A DNA stretch of 64,000 nucleotides from Acinetobacter sp. P8-3-8. GTDB taxonomy: Bacteria; Pseudomonadota; Gammaproteobacteria; Pseudomonadales; Moraxellaceae. Location: positions 1-64,000 of the forward strand of contig NZ_AFIE01000009.1 of the NCBI RefSeq assembly GCF_000214135.1. The letters run 5' to 3'. The position numbers were made by a program, and so were the translations under genes. Under the pieces are notes generated by a model. That model ran no database searches and was not told the DNA's origin. It saw nothing but the letters and a program-made list of their open reading frames with translations. Shown here one piece after another: positions 60,986 through 64,000 of the stretch (its first letter is position 1; each line of letters starts with the position of its first letter).

Positions 60986-61516
60986 ATGTCAATATTTGCT
61001 GGAAAAGAAAAACTAGCCCCAAGGCCGAAAAATCAAGACATGATAAGATGTTTTATTGGGGGAACACTGAGCATTTTTATTTTACTGCTATTGAGTAAGT
61101 TATCGCACAACCCATTTATTATGGCGCCATTTGGTGCAAGCTGTGTCATTCTTTATGCTGTTTCACAGTCACCATTAGCACAACCTAGAAATGTGATTCT
61201 CGGTCACTTTATTTCAGCTTTGGTCGGAATATGTTTATTGAAATGGTTTGGCAGTAATGTTTTGAGTATCGCAGTTTCTGTAGGTTTGGCCATTACTTTG
61301 ATGATGTATTTTCGATGTGTACATCCGCCTGCTGGTGCAAATCCATTGGTGATTTTATTAACAGCCAATAGCATTCATTATGATTGGACGTTTTTACTCT
61401 TTCCTGTGCTCACTGGATCAATTGCTTTAGTTGCCGTGGCGTATGGGGTAAATAATGTTAAAGCTTCGCAAAAGTGGCCGAGCTATGGTTTGGCATTATG
61501 GCGTAGTAAAAATTAA
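60986..61516 (+). CDS. HPP-family membrane protein (176 aa)
   Basis: Four hydrophobic segments with the family motifs FIMAPFGASCVILYAVSQSPLAQPRNVILGHFISALVG and CVHPPAGANPLVILLTAN (the HPP signature). In cyanobacteria and plants HPP proteins carry nitrite; a similar small-anion role is possible here. AGAGGG precedes the ATG. It is controlled, by position, by the divergent TetR gene. Confidence 0.9.
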   Translation: MSIFAGKEKLAPRPKNQDMIRCFIGGTLSIFILLLLSKLSHNPFIMAPFGASCVILYAVSQSPLAQPRNVILGHFISALVGICLLKWFGSNVLSIAVSVGLAITLMMYFRCVHPPAGANPLVILLTANSIHYDWTFLLFPVLTGSIALVAVAYGVNNVKASQKWPSYGLALWRSKN

Positions 61517-61553
61517 GATTGTGTATCAGCTTGAAGATAGGAAGTAAAAACTA

Positions 61554-61587
61554 AAAATCCCAGCTTAATGATTTAAACTGGGATTTT
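61554..61587. terminator. Bidirectional terminator between HPP and ribB
   Basis: AAAATCCCAG (61554-61563) and CTGGGATTTT (61578-61587) form a perfect 10-bp stem around 14 nt. Confidence 0.85.
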
Positions 61588-61618
61588 AAAGGCTTATCAA
61601 TTTATAAATAACAATGGT

Positions 61619-62278
61619 TTAGATGTTATTTTTTAAACGATATTGCACAATTTCTTCAATGGTAATTAAGGTTAAATGATGGGTTTGTGCATAAGCTAAA
61701 ACTTGTACACCTGAAGCCATTGTGCCATCTAGGTTGGTAACTTCGCATAAAACGCCAGCAGGTTTTAAGCCAGCCATACGGGCTAAATCAATAGAACCTT
61801 CGGTATGACCACGACGGGTGAGTACGCCACCATCACGTCCACGGAGAGGGAATACATGCCCCGGACGATTAAGATCGCTTGCAACTGCACCATCTTTAAT
61901 GGCTGCATGAATCGTTGTGGTACGATCTTGAGCCGATACACCTGTGGTGACGCCTTCAGCAGCTTCGATGGTAATGGTGAAGGCTGTTTTAAACTGACTC
62001 GAATTATCATTCACCATCGGTGGTAATTCTAAATGATCAGCAAGTTCTGAAGAAAGCGTTAAACAGACAATACCTGAACCATCACGAATCATACGTGCCA
62101 TGGTTTCGACATTTAATGTTTCTGCTGCAACAATCAAATCAGCTTCATTTTCACGATCAAAATCGTCCATGACCAAAACAGGTTTGCCTTGGCGCATATC
62201 TTCTAAAGCTTGTTCGATGCGTTGATCTGCAGGTGAAAGGGTAGAAAAGAAAATTTCGGGTTGAATTAAACTAGACAT
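61619..62278 (-). CDS. ribB: 3,4-dihydroxy-2-butanone-4-phosphate synthase (219 aa)
   Basis: Makes the four-carbon unit of riboflavin from ribulose 5-phosphate. [19 protein letters not shown] holds the acidic loop, [30 protein letters not shown] the substrate and metal residues, and [14 protein letters not shown] the later glutamate. It has no GTP cyclohydrolase II domain, so it is RibB rather than RibBA. The start is ATG 62278 ([10 protein letters not shown]); the frame runs on upstream into the riboswitch but is not coding there. Expression is under the FMN riboswitch. Confidence 0.95.
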   Translation of the reverse strand: MSSLIQPEIFFSTLSPADQRIEQALEDMRQGKPVLVMDDFDRENEADLIVAAETLNVETMARMIRDGSGIVCLTLSSELADHLELPPMVNDNSSQFKTAFTITIEAAEGVTTGVSAQDRTTTIHAAIKDGAVASDLNRPGHVFPLRGRDGGVLTRRGHTEGSIDLARMAGLKPAGVLCEVTNLDGTMASGVQVLAYAQTHHLTLITIEEIVQYRLKNNI

Positions 62279-62389
62279 TGAAACGCTCTCGTAAAAAATT
62301 ATACGGTTGAACATTTCAGGACATGAGAAATAGTGGCGTACAAAAACATTTCCAAAATGATGATATTGGAAATTTTTAGCTGTAACGTC

Positions 62390-62556
62390 GTCTTCTTTCA
62401 TCCGGACTATACCGTCGGCATTGGCATTTCACCAAATCTGCTCATTGAAAATTTTTCGAAACCCAATAAGCTCGTGGGCTGTTGGCGCATGATTTAAAAA
62501 ATTAAAAATCAGACCAATTCACCACCGGTGGGGAATTACACCCCGCCCTGAAGCGA
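62390..62556 (-). ncRNA. FMN riboswitch (RFN element) of ribB
   Basis: On the minus strand the conserved blocks appear in order: CAGGGCGGGGTG near the 5' end, ATTCCCCACCGGTGGT, GAGCCCACGAGC-like AGCCCACGAGC, TGCCGACGG and TATAGTCCGGATG before the 3' end. It lies about 110 nt upstream of the ribB start. When FMN binds, ribB expression should fall, by hiding the ribosome-binding site or by termination. The variable arm contains an AT-rich stretch. Confidence 0.96.
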
Positions 62557-62830
62557 TGTCTTTTGATTATAGCCCCAAATATTAAGAAAAACAGCGGCAT
62601 TTTTAGAATGATCAGTTTTATCTATAGAACAATTTTTGCTAAAGCTTTGTTAATCTAAAAATTTAATAATTGCTAAATAGAAACAATATTTTTGATGATT
62701 TGAATTAGTATGGAATAAATGTTTAAAAATTAGTCTTGGGTGTAAAGGATTGAACTGGAAATAGGTTGTTCTTTATTAAGATACACACATTTCATCTTCA
62801 TAAGATAAAAACAAAAGCGAGGAATAAGGA

Positions 62831-64000
62831 TTGATAAAAATTCAAGAACATCACTATCCTTGGAATGCAGCATCATTTGTTAAACATTTACAAGTATTTG
62901 GCTTTACATTGATTGCTGTGAGCATGCTGTATTTGGTTGCAGCGAATTGGTTCATGTTGCCACAGACCATGCAGTTGGCAATTCCACAGCTATTATTATT
63001 GTTGAGTGCGCTCAGCAGTTTATTGCTTACAAAGCATGATTTCTTGGTGCAGTGTCTACATACAATATGCGGTTTGATGATCGGTTTAAGCTTGGCAGTG
63101 ATCGGGCAGATTTATCAAACTGGTGCTGATAGTTATTTATTATTTCTGATTTGGTCGGTATTACTTTTGCCATGGTTATATCGACATAATATCGGCATTT
63201 TTCTTCTTCTATGTGTGATTAGCCAAATCGCGCTGTTCCTGTTTTTTATACAAACTTTTTGGGGGGATCAGTATCCTAAATTGTTTTTAATTAGTATTCA
63301 TATATTTGCACTTATTCAATTCTATTTTTGCATTCGATACTATTCGAAATTACGTTATCTGCTTATATTGTGGTTTGCCATACTCTCTATTTGGAGTATG
63401 GTGATGTATTTATATACGGATAAAGGCATTCTTTATTTTATATTTTCCTTCGTCTTTTTGGGTATTTTGTTTACCTACTTTTATAAAAATAAAGATCAAT
63501 TGTGTAGCACACTTTCAGCAGTGGGCTTAGGCATTACATTCACTTTGGTGATTGTTAAAATATTGAGTGATTTCTTTAGCAGTAATGAAGTTTTCCAATT
63601 ATTTTTTATTGCACTGATTATTTTTGCATGGTTTGCATTGATTACTTATTTATTGATTCGTTTCATTCCCCAGAGCCGATTTAATGCGATTCCGCTTGCT
63701 GTTGGTGCATGGATTGCTGGCGCCGTTTTTGCATTGTTGATGCTAACATTCTGGGGGAATTTCTCATTAATTATGGGAGTGGTCTTTGTTGTTATCGCTG
63801 CTTATATTTTAAAACTTAAACGCGCAGATCAAATACAGCACGGTCTATTTTTAAGGCAGTTTGCTTATTGTATGTGGATTGCAGGTCAAATCGCAGTAAT
63901 CTTTCATACATTTGATTTAATCGATCTAATTCTTCCCATTGTAATTTTACAATTGGGCATGCTAATAATCGCTTATTTTATTCGGGCACATTGGTTCTTT
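62831..64000 (+). CDS. DUF2157-domain membrane protein, N-terminal 390 residues (cut by window end)
   Basis: The frame is open from TTG 62831 (with AGGAATAAGGA upstream) to the last base. It begins LIKIQEHHYPWNAASFVKHLQVFG, then has about eleven to twelve hydrophobic segments within 390 residues. The first segments and the phrase IGQIYQTGADSYLLFLIWSVLLLPWLYRHN are typical of the DUF2157 family. A longer partner gene (GDYXXLXY/DUF4401) often follows in the family, but it would lie outside the window. The function is unknown. Confidence 0.8.
   Translation, partial: MIKIQEHHYPWNAASFVKHLQVFGFTLIAVSMLYLVAANWFMLPQTMQLAIPQLLLLLSALSSLLLTKHDFLVQCLHTICGLMIGLSLAVIGQIYQTGADSYLLFLIWSVLLLPWLYRHNIGIFLLLCVISQIALFLFFIQTFWGDQYPKLFLISIHIFALIQFYFCIRYYSKLRYLLILWFAILSIWSMVMYLYTDKGILYFIFSFVFLGILFTYFYKNKDQLCSTLSAVGLGITFTLVIVKILSDFFSSNEVFQLFFIALIIFAWFALITYLLIRFIPQSRFNAIPLAVGAWIAGAVFALLMLTFWGNFSLIMGVVFVVIAAYILKLKRADQIQHGLFLRQFAYCMWIAGQIAVIFHTFDLIDLILPIVILQLGMLIIAYFIRAHWFF

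Noticed and set aside
62279-62401. Extension of ribB upstream to 62401
   Set aside because: The extra 41 codons lie in the leader and the end of the FMN riboswitch. The conserved protein starts at 62278.

Overview
The window is AT-rich chromosomal DNA from a gammaproteobacterium of the genus Acinetobacter (Moraxellaceae). Three things support this. There is a complete adeIJK-type RND efflux operon whose AdeJ-like protein has the 1058-residue length of AdeJ. There is a pmrC-pmrA-pmrB (eptA plus two-component) operon in the Acinetobacter order. The core genes (valS, serS, rpoD, rplU-rpmA, ispA, ispB, lipB, lolA, ribB) are of Moraxellaceae type. The species cannot be settled from the window alone. 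Most genes are ordinary core or soft-core genes. The first and last genes are cut by the window edges.

Layout. 1-6.8 kb: end of a degenerate GGDEF protein, a 7-bp tandem repeat, ispA, an nfeD-qmcA pair, a patatin lipoprotein, an acyltransferase and an MFS transporter. 7.2-13 kb: a lipid A modification block with pmrCAB, a transposon-like repeat, a PAP2 phosphatase and a HAD hydrolase. Both pmrC and the PAP2 gene carry the same PmrA-box-plus-minus-10 arrangement. 13-14.9 kb: an ammonium transporter with a possible NtrC site upstream. 14.8-21 kb: two hypothetical genes (one J-domain-like), a Septu-like ATPase/HNH defence pair lodged between them and valS, then valS. 21-26.4 kb: a hypothetical gene, an SDR, a secreted protein, a secreted deiminase-like enzyme, a second copy of the transposon-like repeat and two YbjQ-family genes.

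26.4-33.1 kb: adeK, adeJ, adeI and an overlapping PAP2 gene form one minus-strand operon, with a perfect operator-like palindrome on its promoter. 33.2-38.3 kb: a Gcr-type membrane protein, ispB, rplU-rpmA and an unknown gene. 38.4-45.2 kb: lolA, a carotenoid oxygenase, an RsiV-like lipoprotein, serS, cysG and trmL. 45.3-51.5 kb: an HxlR regulator divergent from SDR and flavodoxin genes, an APC permease, an Fe-alcohol dehydrogenase with an SCP2-like partner, and lipB. 51.6-59 kb: a CDGSH iron-sulphur protein, ybeD, rpoD, small acidic proteins, tpm, dedA and trhO. 59-64 kb: DUF1289 and DUF2750 proteins, a TetR/HPP divergent pair, ribB under an FMN riboswitch, and the start of a DUF2157 membrane protein.

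The most notable signals are: (i) the Septu-like pair, whose first gene starts directly on the valS terminator U-tract with no Shine-Dalgarno sequence; (ii) two copies of a non-coding inverted-repeat element, each with an exact 7-bp target duplication and interchangeable internal hairpins; (iii) a shared PmrA-type promoter layout linking pmrCAB to a nearby PAP2 phosphatase; and (iv) similarly built palindromic operators on the adeIJK and HPP promoters.
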